Positions 8,909 to 17,154 of a stretch of DNA of 33,777 nucleotides are shown piece by piece. Each line of letters begins with the position of its first letter. Position 1 is the first letter of the stretch. The notes beneath the pieces are model-generated. The model saw only the letters and a program-made list of their open reading frames with translations. It did not search any database and was not told the DNA's origin. This DNA comes from Planctomycetota bacterium (GTDB taxonomy: Bacteria; Planctomycetota; Phycisphaerae; Phycisphaerales; UBA1924), in the NCBI GenBank assembly GCA_030950285.1, contig JAUZRR010000053.1, positions 1 through 33,777 of the forward strand, written 5' to 3'. Position numbers and translations under genes: made by a program.

Positions 8909-10930
8909 TTACCGCCCGGAGTAGAGCGCAAGTTCGCGCCGGCGCATCGTGATGACCGTTACCAGATAAAGCGCCCCGCTGGCGATCGCGATGAACGCCC
9001 CACCCGTGAGCACGCTGCTCACCGGGATCAGCTCGCCCTGCACAAGCCGCTTGGTCGGCTTGAGATCGCCGTACAAACTGAACGCCCCCGCCACGACTCG
9101 CGTGACCACCGACGCGACGAGGTTGAAGACCTCGACGTTGCCCTCCCGATCGGAGGTGGCGAACGTCTCGATGCTCGTCCGCAGATAGCCTGAGCCCTCA
9201 GCCGCAAGGAGCGCCCCGAACGCGACCACGCACGCCACCGGGAAGCTCAGGAACGTCGCCGCCCAGATCGCGACGATCGCCAGGAACGCGAGCTTGGCCC
9301 AGAGCACCACCATCGCCCGCACAAAGTTGAGCCGGTAGCTGCCCACCCGATAGGAAAACTCGAGCCCGCCCGGCGGGAACGTGATGGTGCTCGGGTTGGC
9401 CATGCGGCTCTCGATGTTGGCATTGATCACGTCGAGCATCAGCGCACCGTCGAGCTTTTCAAGCTCGCGCAGCATCTCCGGGTCGTCAATGACCCTCGCC
9501 CGGTCCTCGTCGGTCACGCGATAGATCGCGGTCGGGTACACCGTTGTCGAGTGAAAGAACCCAAGCCCCATCCGCTTGACCAACTGCGAGCCGTCGGAGA
9601 ACAGGTACGACACGTCGTAGAACTCGTCGGGGCGGTTCGAGCCGGCGTCGATCCGATACCGGAACAAGAGCAGCTCGCCGCGGTCTCTTGCCTTGCCCAG
9701 CCCGTGAAAGACGTACCGCTCCCGCTCGCCCGGCTCGATCGAGCGGTACTGCGTGATCGCGTTCTTGAACAGGTCGTCGATGATCGTCGCCCGCTCGCCC
9801 GGCGCGGTCCCAAACTGCGGATCGGTCTCTTGCCGCGCCTGGATAAACTGCTCAGCCCCCGACACAAACTCCGGCGAAGACTTGGTGAACGGCGGGTCGT
9901 TCTCGACCGTCACCCGCGCGCTGAGCACCTGGGTCTCCAAAATCCACCGGTCCTCGGTCAAGCCGCCCTCGCCCTCGGCAAACGAGACAAACGCCGCCCG
10001 CTCGCCCAGCGCAGGCTGCCCGCGCAGGTACTCCACAAACAGGAATATCCCCGAAGCGCACACCGCCAGCAACACCGCGTTGAGCGCACACACACCCAGC
10101 CACTTGCCGAGCACATACTTCCACGCACTCACCGGCTTGGTCACCGTCTGCCAGATGATCTTGTCCCGCTGCTCGAACGCGACCGTTGCCGCCGCGAACA
10201 GCAGCGTCAGGATCGCGATCGTCCAGAACGAGAGCCCCGTGCTGAACGACATGAACGACTGCACCCGGTACCGCAACGGCTGGTCGGCGTCGAGCGCGTT
10301 GGGCAACGCCGCGAGCCCGACCATCAGGATCACGATAAAGACCAGCGAGATTTTCATCCGCACCGCTTCATCGAGCACCACCTTGGCAATCGCGCACACC
10401 GGCCCGGCGTGCCCCAGCAGCATCCGCACCAGCTGGAGGAGTGCCGTGAACGACGCCGTGAGCGCGACGATACCCAGCAGCAGTTGCCCCGCCCCGGCGG
10501 TCGGTTCGTACCGAGCGAGCGGGAACCCGACCAACGCCGCAAAGCCCAGCAACGCCAGGTACGTCAGCCCGAGCCCGAGCCACACCACCGTGATCGCCAT
10601 CGCGGTCACGATCACGACACCGAACCCGACGCTCTTCCAGTCCGACTGTTGCTGGAAGACCCGCTCGATCGCGTTCTCGCTGGCCTGCAACGCCGAGCGA
10701 ACGGTTTCTCTTGCCTCGGTCTGATCCTTGCTCAGCTCTTCATCGGGCGCGACTGCGAGACTCTCGCTCGCCCGGGGCCCGTCGCTGATCCCGAGTGGAG
10801 CCGTCTGCCGCACAACGTAGGTCGTAAACACCGCGACCGCCGCGAGCAGGAGCAACGCGGTCGCGATGATCTTGAACGCTCTGGACCTTTGAAGGCGGTT
10901 GGCCGCCGCGAGTCTCTCACGCAGGTTCAC
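8909..10930 (-). CDS. ABC-2 type permease with large extracytoplasmic insert
   Basis: A 673-aa integral membrane protein. Hydrophobic segments lie at about 19-40, 102-120, 120-138, 149-171, 193-212, 235-252 and 280-301. A soluble region of more than 220 residues follows (about 303-530), and the last hydrophobic segments are near 540-585 and the C-terminus. The segment AFEQRDKIIWQTVTKPVSAW followed by KYVLGKWLGV (251-280) is the cytoplasmic loop typical of ABC-2 permeases of the NosY/GldF kind. It recurs in the divergent permease at 17155. An N-terminal extension of about 180 residues with extra helices precedes the core, which begins near AKVVLDEAVRMKISLVFIV. The start overlaps the ATPase stop by 4 bp (ATGA), so the pair is almost certainly co-translated. 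Substrate unknown. Confidence 0.85.
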   Translation of the reverse strand: MNLRERLAAANRLQRSRAFKIIATALLLLAAVAVFTTYVVRQTAPLGISDGPRASESLAVAPDEELSKDQTEARETVRSALQASENAIERVFQQQSDWKSVGFGVVIVTAMAITVVWLGLGLTYLALLGFAALVGFPLARYEPTAGAGQLLLGIVALTASFTALLQLVRMLLGHAGPVCAIAKVVLDEAVRMKISLVFIVILMVGLAALPNALDADQPLRYRVQSFMSFSTGLSFWTIAILTLLFAAATVAFEQRDKIIWQTVTKPVSAWKYVLGKWLGVCALNAVLLAVCASGIFLFVEYLRGQPALGERAAFVSFAEGEGGLTEDRWILETQVLSARVTVENDPPFTKSSPEFVSGAEQFIQARQETDPQFGTAPGERATIIDDLFKNAITQYRSIEPGERERYVFHGLGKARDRGELLLFRYRIDAGSNRPDEFYDVSYLFSDGSQLVKRMGLGFFHSTTVYPTAIYRVTDEDRARVIDDPEMLRELEKLDGALMLDVINANIESRMANPSTITFPPGGLEFSYRVGSYRLNFVRAMVVLWAKLAFLAIVAIWAATFLSFPVACVVAFGALLAAEGSGYLRTSIETFATSDREGNVEVFNLVASVVTRVVAGAFSLYGDLKPTKRLVQGELIPVSSVLTGGAFIAIASGALYLVTVITMRRRELALYSGR

Positions 10931-12231
10931 AGCTTGCCGCCCTCCGGCTGGTCCGACCCCGCGTTGTCGCCGTCGAGCAACGAATCGATGATCGAATCGT
11001 CAACGTCATCCGGCTTGGGCGCGGGCTGCGTCGCGCGGTCGGGCTTGGATGCCTCGCGCACCGGGCGTGCCGATGCGGGCGCTCCAGAGCTTCCCGAAAC
11101 CCCCGACGGTGTCGAAGCCGGACTCTCGGCGACAAGGTCGTCAATCACACTGCTCGCGGCATCGGCCTCCTCATCCTTCCGCGTCCTGGCAGCACTCTTC
11201 TGCCGGTCCGCCTCAGAAGGAACGTGTGCCGGCTCATCGTCAGACGTGAGCTTTGAGATCAGGTCCGCGCCCTCGATCTCCTCGGCTTTGAGGAACGACG
11301 CGGTCTCGCCGCCGTGGGTCGCGCCCGCGGTCTCGAGCCGATCCGCCTGCGCCGCTGCGACGATGGTGAGAAACTTCTGTTCGAGCGTCTGCCTGGGGTT
11401 GGACACCCCCCGCACGCTTTTGGTCCCGCCCGAACGCCGCCGCAGGACCTCGTCGATCTCCGCGATCGTCTCGTCGTCCAGCGCGTCGGTCTCGAGCACC
11501 GTGCGGTCGTGACTCACGAGCAATGAGTCGCACGTCCCCTCATCGCGCTTCTTGCCGCCGTAGAGAATGACCATGCGGTCCACGCAGTCTTCCACGTCCG
11601 CGAGCAGGTGGCTCGACAGCAGCACCGTCTTGCCCCGCCGACCCATCTCGATGATGAGGTCCTTGACCTGCCTGGTCCCGATCGGGTCGAGCCCGGTCGT
11701 CGGCTCGTCAAGAATCAGCAAATCCGGGTCGTTGATGAGCGCCTGGGCAAGCCCGATCCGCCGCTGCATTCCTTTGGAATACTCGCGGATCGGCCGGTGC
11801 TGCACGTGCGTGAGCCCCACCATATCGAGCAACTCGTCGATGCGCCGCTTGCGGGTCGCGTGCCCGATCTCGAACAGCTTGCCGTAGTAGTCGAGCGTCT
11901 CCCTCGCGTTGAGAAACGGATACAGGTACGACTCTTCAGGGAGGTACCCGACGCGCTTCTTGGTCGCGACATCCGAGGGCGGCTTGTTGAACACAGCCAC
12001 CCGGCCCCGCGTCGGCCGCAGCAATCCGAGGATGACCTTGATCGCCGTGCTCTTGCCCGAGCCGTTCGGCCCGAGCAGGCCGAAGATCTCCCGCGGGTAG
12101 ATATCAAACGTGAGCGAATCGACCGCTTTGGCGCGGTTGCGCATCCAGAAGTCGCGGAAGACCTTGGTCAGGTTCTGGCACGCGACCACAGGCTTGCCGG
12201 TTGCTCCACCTGTCTTGATCCCGTCGGTCAT
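10927..12231 (-). CDS. ABC transporter ATPase with acidic C-terminal tail
   Basis: A 434-aa ATPase subunit. Residues 15-235 are a complete nucleotide-binding domain: Walker A GPNGSGKST at 54-62, YLPEES near 97 at the Q-loop position, signature YSKGMQRR at 151-158, Walker B LLILDEP at 171-177 and switch His208 in LLSSHLL. This is the CcmA/NosF/GldA type that pairs with ABC-2 permeases. After residue 240 comes a tail of nearly 200 residues, about 340-434 of it low in complexity (Ala, Pro, Ser, Asp). It ends with two related acidic helices, SSVIDDLVAES (360-370) and DSIIDSLLDGD (412-422). AAGGAG precedes the ATG at 5 nt. The stop overlaps the permease start. It lies 31 bp downstream of an SPFH gene, which ties it to the band-7 proteins. 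Confidence 0.92.
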   Translation of the reverse strand: MTDGIKTGGATGKPVVACQNLTKVFRDFWMRNRAKAVDSLTFDIYPREIFGLLGPNGSGKSTAIKVILGLLRPTRGRVAVFNKPPSDVATKKRVGYLPEESYLYPFLNARETLDYYGKLFEIGHATRKRRIDELLDMVGLTHVQHRPIREYSKGMQRRIGLAQALINDPDLLILDEPTTGLDPIGTRQVKDLIIEMGRRGKTVLLSSHLLADVEDCVDRMVILYGGKKRDEGTCDSLLVSHDRTVLETDALDDETIAEIDEVLRRRSGGTKSVRGVSNPRQTLEQKFLTIVAAAQADRLETAGATHGGETASFLKAEEIEGADLISKLTSDDEPAHVPSEADRQKSAARTRKDEEADAASSVIDDLVAESPASTPSGVSGSSGAPASARPVREASKPDRATQPAPKPDDVDDSIIDSLLDGDNAGSDQPEGGKL

Positions 12232-12262
12232 GCCTGCTCCTTCTCAGCCGTTCCGCCCGCAC

Positions 12263-13681
12263 TCAGCCGCGGGTCTGCAGCCCCTCGCGGGTCTCGAATC
12301 GTGCCCGCTCGATCGCGTCCATCCGTTCCTTGCGGGCCTTCTCATTATCCTTCAAGCGCTGCGCGGTCTCTTTGGCCGCCTGGATCGCCGGATCGGCATT
12401 GATGACCAGCTCGAGCGTGCTGGTGCCCGCGGGGTTGAAGAAGATCTCGAGGTTCGGGTCACCAAAGAACTTCCCCAGCGCGTCCGACCAGTCCGTCGCG
12501 ATCATCACCGACGGGTTGGTCTGATACTGCGAGAGCTTGGCTTCAAACCGCGTCAGCTCCGAACGGGCCAGATCAACCGCACCATCGCGGAACTGCCTCG
12601 CCCGGCTGATCAGGGTCGCGACCTCGCCCCCCAGCGCCACCCGGGTCTCGACGCCGTCGACCTCGATCGCGTCGCCGTCGAGCAGCCGGTCGATCTTCGC
12701 CAGCGTCGCCGACGCCTGTTCTTCCTGCCCGAGATCAAACTGCCGCTCGTAGGCATCGATAAGAGAAATCAGCAGCTCCGACGAGCCGCCCGCGGTCGCC
12801 GAGAGCATGGTTGCCGCGTCGCGCTGCGCATCCTCCCGCGCCTTGCTCGCCCGGCTCGCCGCCTGCAGCACGCCGTTGAACTTCTCCCGCAAATATACCG
12901 GCGGGATCTTCTGCTTCAGCGACATCTGCTCGATCTCGAGCCCCGAGCCGTTCTTCCCGATCTCGCGCAGCGTCTGCCGCGCGATCTCGGTCGCCCGCAG
13001 CGCGACCGAGCCCTGCTCCTGCGAACTCTGCTTGAGCAGCGCGTCGATCTCGACCCCCGCGACCGCGTGCACAACACCCCTGGCGATCGCCGCACGCACA
13101 AACCCAAGCTCGTGCGGCGGATAAATCGACTTGGTGAACAGCCGCGCATCAACCCGGCGGTACTGCGCCCCCCACTGCGTGTGCGCGATCGCGCCGTCGC
13201 CGGTCAGCAGCGAACCATCCTGCGCCGGGTCGAGGCTCGCCCGAGACCGCAACGAGTCAAGAGGCGTGTCCTCCTTGCCCGGCTCGACGTACGGCCAGAA
13301 CGCCCGGTTGACATCAATGTCCTTGTTCCCAACGTCCACATGGATCAACTCGCCAAAGGGGTACGGCGCCGCCCAGTGAAACCCGGGACGCAGATCGCCC
13401 GCGGCAACCTTGCCAGCAATCACTCGCAGCCCACGCTCATTGGCTTTGATCGATTGCAGCCCGCTCCCGAGATACAGCACCAGCAGCACAAACATCGCGG
13501 CCTGCAGAATGCGGAACGTGATCCGCAACGCCTCGGCCAGCGACTGGTTCGCCGGGTCCATCATCGACGCCTGCTCGGCGGGCGACGACCCGCCCTCACG
13601 AAGCTGCGCCGACGCAGACCGCACGGTCTCGCCGGAGACTGGGTCTATCCCGTCCTCGTGTCCCGGGGTCTGGTCGCTCAC
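12263..13681 (-). CDS. HflK-like SPFH (band 7) membrane protein
   Basis: A 472-aa protein. The N-terminal 50 residues are polar, a single transmembrane segment spans about 52-74, and an SPFH domain starts near residue 79 (IKANERGLRVIAGKVAAGDL, then PGFHWAAPYPFGELIHVDVG). This is followed by a helical region rich in Ala, Glu and Arg (about 270-470) that would form the coiled-coil oligomerisation part. SPFH proteins assemble into large membrane cages or scaffolds; HflK/HflC control FtsH in other bacteria. The 4-bp ATGA overlap with the upstream hflC-like gene indicates co-translation. It is the third SPFH protein of the cluster, and no ftsH is nearby. The exact partner and substrate are unknown. 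Confidence 0.85.
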   Translation of the reverse strand: MSDQTPGHEDGIDPVSGETVRSASAQLREGGSSPAEQASMMDPANQSLAEALRITFRILQAAMFVLLVLYLGSGLQSIKANERGLRVIAGKVAAGDLRPGFHWAAPYPFGELIHVDVGNKDIDVNRAFWPYVEPGKEDTPLDSLRSRASLDPAQDGSLLTGDGAIAHTQWGAQYRRVDARLFTKSIYPPHELGFVRAAIARGVVHAVAGVEIDALLKQSSQEQGSVALRATEIARQTLREIGKNGSGLEIEQMSLKQKIPPVYLREKFNGVLQAASRASKAREDAQRDAATMLSATAGGSSELLISLIDAYERQFDLGQEEQASATLAKIDRLLDGDAIEVDGVETRVALGGEVATLISRARQFRDGAVDLARSELTRFEAKLSQYQTNPSVMIATDWSDALGKFFGDPNLEIFFNPAGTSTLELVINADPAIQAAKETAQRLKDNEKARKERMDAIERARFETREGLQTRG

Positions 13682-14676
13682 GGCGTGCCCTCCGACTTGG
13701 GCGTGCCCCGCCAGGACTGCGGCAACCCGCTATCAGGAATCTCGCCCGGCGTCAGCACCCCCACCTGCTGCGGGTCAAGCAGCCGGAGCCCCGGCGAATC
13801 CGTCGAGAGGATTACCGTCGCCCGGTCGCTGAGTGAGGCGCTGATCAGGTCCAGATTCTTCAGAAACACCGCGAGTTCCGGGTACTTGCCCATCTGCCTT
13901 TGGTACTGCGCCGCCGCGGTGTCGCCCTCGGCCTCGATCTCCTTGGCCCTGCGGTTGGCGAACGCCAGGATCCGGTCGCGGTCCTCACGAGCCTTCGCGC
14001 GGATCGCCTCGGCCTCGGCTTCGCCCTGCGCCTCGATCGCTTTGGCGAGCCGGTCGCGGTTGGCAGCGATCCGGTCGTTCACCGCCTGCGTCGTTTCCTC
14101 GGCAAGCCGGACCCGGTAGATGCCCACCGACGCCGGTTCGATGCCGTAGTCGGCGATGCTCACCCCGCCGCCCTGCGGCTCGCGCAGTGCGCTCAAGATC
14201 CGTCCCTCAAGCTCGGGCAACTTCGACGCGTTCTCCGACGAGAAGAGCTCGGAAAGCGCGTACTTGCCCGTCTCCGACAACGCCCCCGACAGCAAACTCC
14301 GCAGCGTCGAGGTCGCCGCGTCGAAGTGGTCCTCCGCCCGGTTGCCCGAGTTGCTGAACCGCTCGTAGAACTTCAGCGGGTCGCTCACCCGCCAGGTCAG
14401 AAACGCCTCGATGACAATCTGCTTGTCGTCGCTTGTCTGCTGCGCCTCGGCCCGGGTCTGCAAAAGACGCATCCGCGTGTCGTAGGTCGTCACGCTCTGG
14501 ATCGGGTAGGGCGCCTTGAACCGCATGCCCGGCTCGGTGATCGTCGACTCGGCGCTCGCCTTGCCGAACGTCGTCACCACCGCAGCCTCGGTAAACCGAA
14601 CCGTGTACGTCATGCTGTAGGAAAGCATCGCGAGCACAAACACGACCGCAAGAATTATGGGAACCAGCTTCTTCAC
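13678..14676 (-). CDS. hflC: HflC-type SPFH protein
   Basis: A 332-aa protein with the HflC layout: an N-terminal transmembrane segment (about 5-22), an SPFH domain beginning TVRFTEAAVVTTFGKA, and the characteristic PGMRFKAPYPIQSVTTYDTR. The central part is RLAEETTQAVNDRIAANRDR and a long charged coiled coil (EAQGEAEAEAIRAKAREDRD), with a C-terminal segment around RATVILSTDSPGLRLL. The start is GTG at 14676, supported by AAGGAG 7 nt upstream. It lies between the 7-TM SPFH protein (51 bp upstream) and the HflK-like gene (overlapping), so three SPFH subunits are made from one transcript. In other bacteria HflC pairs with HflK around FtsH; here the linked ABC transporter suggests an additional or different client. 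Confidence 0.88.
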   Translation of the reverse strand: MKKLVPIILAVVFVLAMLSYSMTYTVRFTEAAVVTTFGKASAESTITEPGMRFKAPYPIQSVTTYDTRMRLLQTRAEAQQTSDDKQIVIEAFLTWRVSDPLKFYERFSNSGNRAEDHFDAATSTLRSLLSGALSETGKYALSELFSSENASKLPELEGRILSALREPQGGGVSIADYGIEPASVGIYRVRLAEETTQAVNDRIAANRDRLAKAIEAQGEAEAEAIRAKAREDRDRILAFANRRAKEIEAEGDTAAAQYQRQMGKYPELAVFLKNLDLISASLSDRATVILSTDSPGLRLLDPQQVGVLTPGEIPDSGLPQSWRGTPKSEGTP

Positions 14677-14727
14677 AACTTCGCTCCTTGAGAGCTCGCC
14701 GGGCGAATGCGCCCGTGATAAAGGTGA

Positions 14728-16812
14728 CTATTCGTCCGGGTTTTTCTCGAAGATACCGACGCCGATCTGGTTGGTCTGCAGCTCGCTGCGGATGTGCAGG
14801 TCGGCAACCCCCGCCCCCACGACGTACAGCCGCGAATCGGCCAACGCATTGCGCAGCGTGTTGAAGTACATCCGCGCCCTGTACACCATCGGGGACGCCT
14901 CGTACGACGCGACCATCCCACCGTAGCGGATCGCTTCTGACCACGCACCCATGTGCTTGTTCCAACGCTCGGCCTGCGCCCCGGCGAGCACGATCGCGGC
15001 CTCGCCCTGGGCATCGGCGATCAGATCGACCACCACCGCCTCCTGCTCGGCTTGCCGCTGCGCCGGGGCGTTCTCCGCCCGAAGGTCGTCCAGAATGTCA
15101 ATCGCCGCGACAATCTCACGCGCGGCCTCGACCGAGCCGGCAACCCCCGCCAGCAAACCCACCTCCGTGCCCAACGCTGTTTCGATCTTCGACTGCCGGT
15201 TCTGCTCGGCGATCACCACCTGCTCAAACTTCGGCGCCACATCGCTCGGCGGGTGCATCCGCGCCGCCGTCACGCTCAATATCTGCACGCCCGAACCCCG
15301 AGGCACCCCGTCCGGCCCGGGGTTGAGCCCATCGAAACTCGCCTGCACCCGTACCCGCATTTCCTTGGCAAGGTCCGACCGGTCTGCGCCCAAAATCTTG
15401 TCGATCGACACCGACGAGAGATACGCCGTCACCGAACGCATCCCCGTCACTCGGAGGATGTCCTCACGCACCCCGGGAGGGCCGAGCTGGTCGAACAGCA
15501 ATGGGTCCGCGATCGCGTACTTCACCGGCACCTCGATCGCCGCCAACGCCACATCCTGACCCGAGCCCCCCGCGTCCTCGCCCTCAACGACCGAAGGCTG
15601 CACAATATTGAAAATCTCTTCCTTCGTGTGCTCGTTGGTCCAGAGGATCGGCGAATCGCCTTCGTCGGCCGGCGGCGTGCCGAGTTGCAACGTCCGGATC
15701 CCGGTCGCCGTCCGACCGATCACACGAATATGCCCGTCGACCCCCTTCTCGGTGATCTCAGGAATCACCACGCGGTCGATCGGCCAAGGGGCCTTGAGGT
15801 GCAGGCCCGGCCCGATGTCCTCCCGGACCACCTGCCCAAACCGAAGCACCATCCCGCGCTGGTCCGGGCCCACGACTGTCAACGCGCTGAGCGCCCACAC
15901 CGCGACCACCCCCGACCCGATCGCCACCGGCCACCACCGCAGCACAAGCCGGTAGAACCACGTCTGCTGCACACCAAACCCGAGCTGATAATCCAGCGCC
16001 TCGCCGATCGAGCGAGCGATCCGATCGGGCGCAGAAATCAGCGAGAGCACCCGCGAATCAAACGCCGGCCTCGGGAACGCCCCCTTTTTGCGCGGGCGGT
16101 AGAGATCAAGCAGGAAGTTGAGCAACACCTCGACGCCGAGCCCGATCGTCAGGATCGGGATCCCCACAACGAGGTACCGCCGCATCGCGTCAGAACCCGC
16201 GATATCCACAAACTGCGCCACCGAAAGCAACAACCCGACAAGCGCCATCCCGACCGCGTACGCCGCCCCGCCCCGCAGGTTGGCCCAGACCGCCTGCTTG
16301 GCCATCCCCGAGATAAACCGGGCGAAGACAAAGCCCACAAACGCGATAATCAGCCCGAACGCCATCGCCCAGCCGCCATGGGTCGCCTGGGGGAGCTCGC
16401 CGGCGTGCGACAGCGCCCGATCGGCGCTGAAGCGCCACCAGCCCAACGCGATCAGTGTCCCGCCGATGAGCACGCTCACCACCGGGATGACAAACCGGTA
16501 CCACGTCTGCAACCGCCGGGAAGCGAGCCGAAGGTCCCCAGCCGCCTCGTCGAAGACCGAACTGGTCGCCTCCTCGGCGAGCGCTTCGGCCTCCATCGCC
16601 TCGAGCCGCTCGCGCCGGTGCTGATCGAACAGCAACAGCAGCACAAGCCACACCAAGACCCCGACCATCGAAAGGAACGAAGCCGAGAACGCCGCGTGGT
16701 CGTTCCCGTACATCCCGTAGAAAAACAGCACCAAGGTGATCGCGATCTGGATCGCAAGACCAAGCATGCTGACCGACGACGCTCGCTTGAAGCTCAGGTG
16801 GTCTGCCTTCAT
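14728..16812 (-). CDS. SPFH protein fused to a seven-helix membrane domain (HflK-like)
   Basis: A 694-aa protein and probable first gene of the minus-strand cluster. Hydrophobic segments lie at about 15-34, 44-62, 106-125, 147-168, 183-204, 212-236 and 293-313. A cytoplasmic loop at 240-290 contains FDSRVLSLISAPDRIARSIG. An SPFH domain then starts at TVVGPDQRGMVLRFGQVV with GPGLHLKAPWPIDRVVIPE. The C-terminal half is helical (EAAREIVAAIDILDDLRAE; QAEQEAVVVDLIADAQGEA) and ends with a MVYRARMYFNTLRNALADS segment as in HflK. E. coli HflK has one membrane helix, so the N-terminal multi-helix domain is the notable part. GAGGAG lies close to the ATG (3 nt). TAGAAT at 16825-16830 is a possible -10, giving a very short leader. 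Confidence 0.85.
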   Translation of the reverse strand: MKADHLSFKRASSVSMLGLAIQIAITLVLFFYGMYGNDHAAFSASFLSMVGVLVWLVLLLLFDQHRRERLEAMEAEALAEEATSSVFDEAAGDLRLASRRLQTWYRFVIPVVSVLIGGTLIALGWWRFSADRALSHAGELPQATHGGWAMAFGLIIAFVGFVFARFISGMAKQAVWANLRGGAAYAVGMALVGLLLSVAQFVDIAGSDAMRRYLVVGIPILTIGLGVEVLLNFLLDLYRPRKKGAFPRPAFDSRVLSLISAPDRIARSIGEALDYQLGFGVQQTWFYRLVLRWWPVAIGSGVVAVWALSALTVVGPDQRGMVLRFGQVVREDIGPGLHLKAPWPIDRVVIPEITEKGVDGHIRVIGRTATGIRTLQLGTPPADEGDSPILWTNEHTKEEIFNIVQPSVVEGEDAGGSGQDVALAAIEVPVKYAIADPLLFDQLGPPGVREDILRVTGMRSVTAYLSSVSIDKILGADRSDLAKEMRVRVQASFDGLNPGPDGVPRGSGVQILSVTAARMHPPSDVAPKFEQVVIAEQNRQSKIETALGTEVGLLAGVAGSVEAAREIVAAIDILDDLRAENAPAQRQAEQEAVVVDLIADAQGEAAIVLAGAQAERWNKHMGAWSEAIRYGGMVASYEASPMVYRARMYFNTLRNALADSRLYVVGAGVADLHIRSELQTNQIGVGIFEKNPDE

Positions 16813-17154
16813 CGGCTCCTCATCATTCTACTGGACACATCTCGACCCAAGCACGAACGGCCGGGCCCCGGCACCCTCCCCGACAACTCGGGGTCAGGGG
16901 CAGGATTGTCACTACGACTTGCCCACTTGTCCACCGTGCCACACAAGAGGTCTTTCAGCAGGCCGATCAACACCCCGCCGATTCGACTCCAACCCCGTGA
17001 AAGCTGTGGGCACAATCCGCAAGAAACACAACGCCGCGATACGCCCACGTACGCCGATCCATAGCGCAGGTTCGCCGGCCCCACCAAAATTTCCGAACCC
17101 ATCTCACCGATCCCACGATCCCTCGGCCCGCGAGCGGTGTAAAGATGTCCCGGC
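16813..17154. other. Divergent intergenic region between the two halves of the SPFH/ABC module
   Basis: A 342-bp gap with no credible coding frame. On the minus side, TAGAAT (16825-16830) could be the -10 of the 7-TM SPFH gene. On the plus side, TGTAAAGAT (17138-17146) ends 8 nt before the permease ATG and could be its -10. A short GC hairpin (CCCCGAC/CTCGGGG type, around 16877-16895) is visible. No operator-like palindrome stands out. Confidence 0.3.

Noticed and set aside
6968..9193. A 741-codon open frame on the plus strand opposite the TPR-like gene
   Set aside because: It is Arg/His/Pro-rich antisense sequence with no recognisable domain, whereas the minus strand has a membrane anchor, a helical-repeat protein and a consistent operon position.
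12263..16812. A plain HflK/HflC-FtsH regulatory pair
   Set aside because: There are three SPFH genes, one with seven helices, no ftsH in the window, and direct linkage to an ABC transporter. An FtsH link is possible but is not what the locus shows.
14953..17064. A 703-codon plus-strand frame opposite the 7-TM SPFH gene
   Set aside because: Arg/His/Pro-rich shadow of a gene with clear SPFH motifs and membrane helices; it also crosses the divergent promoter region.
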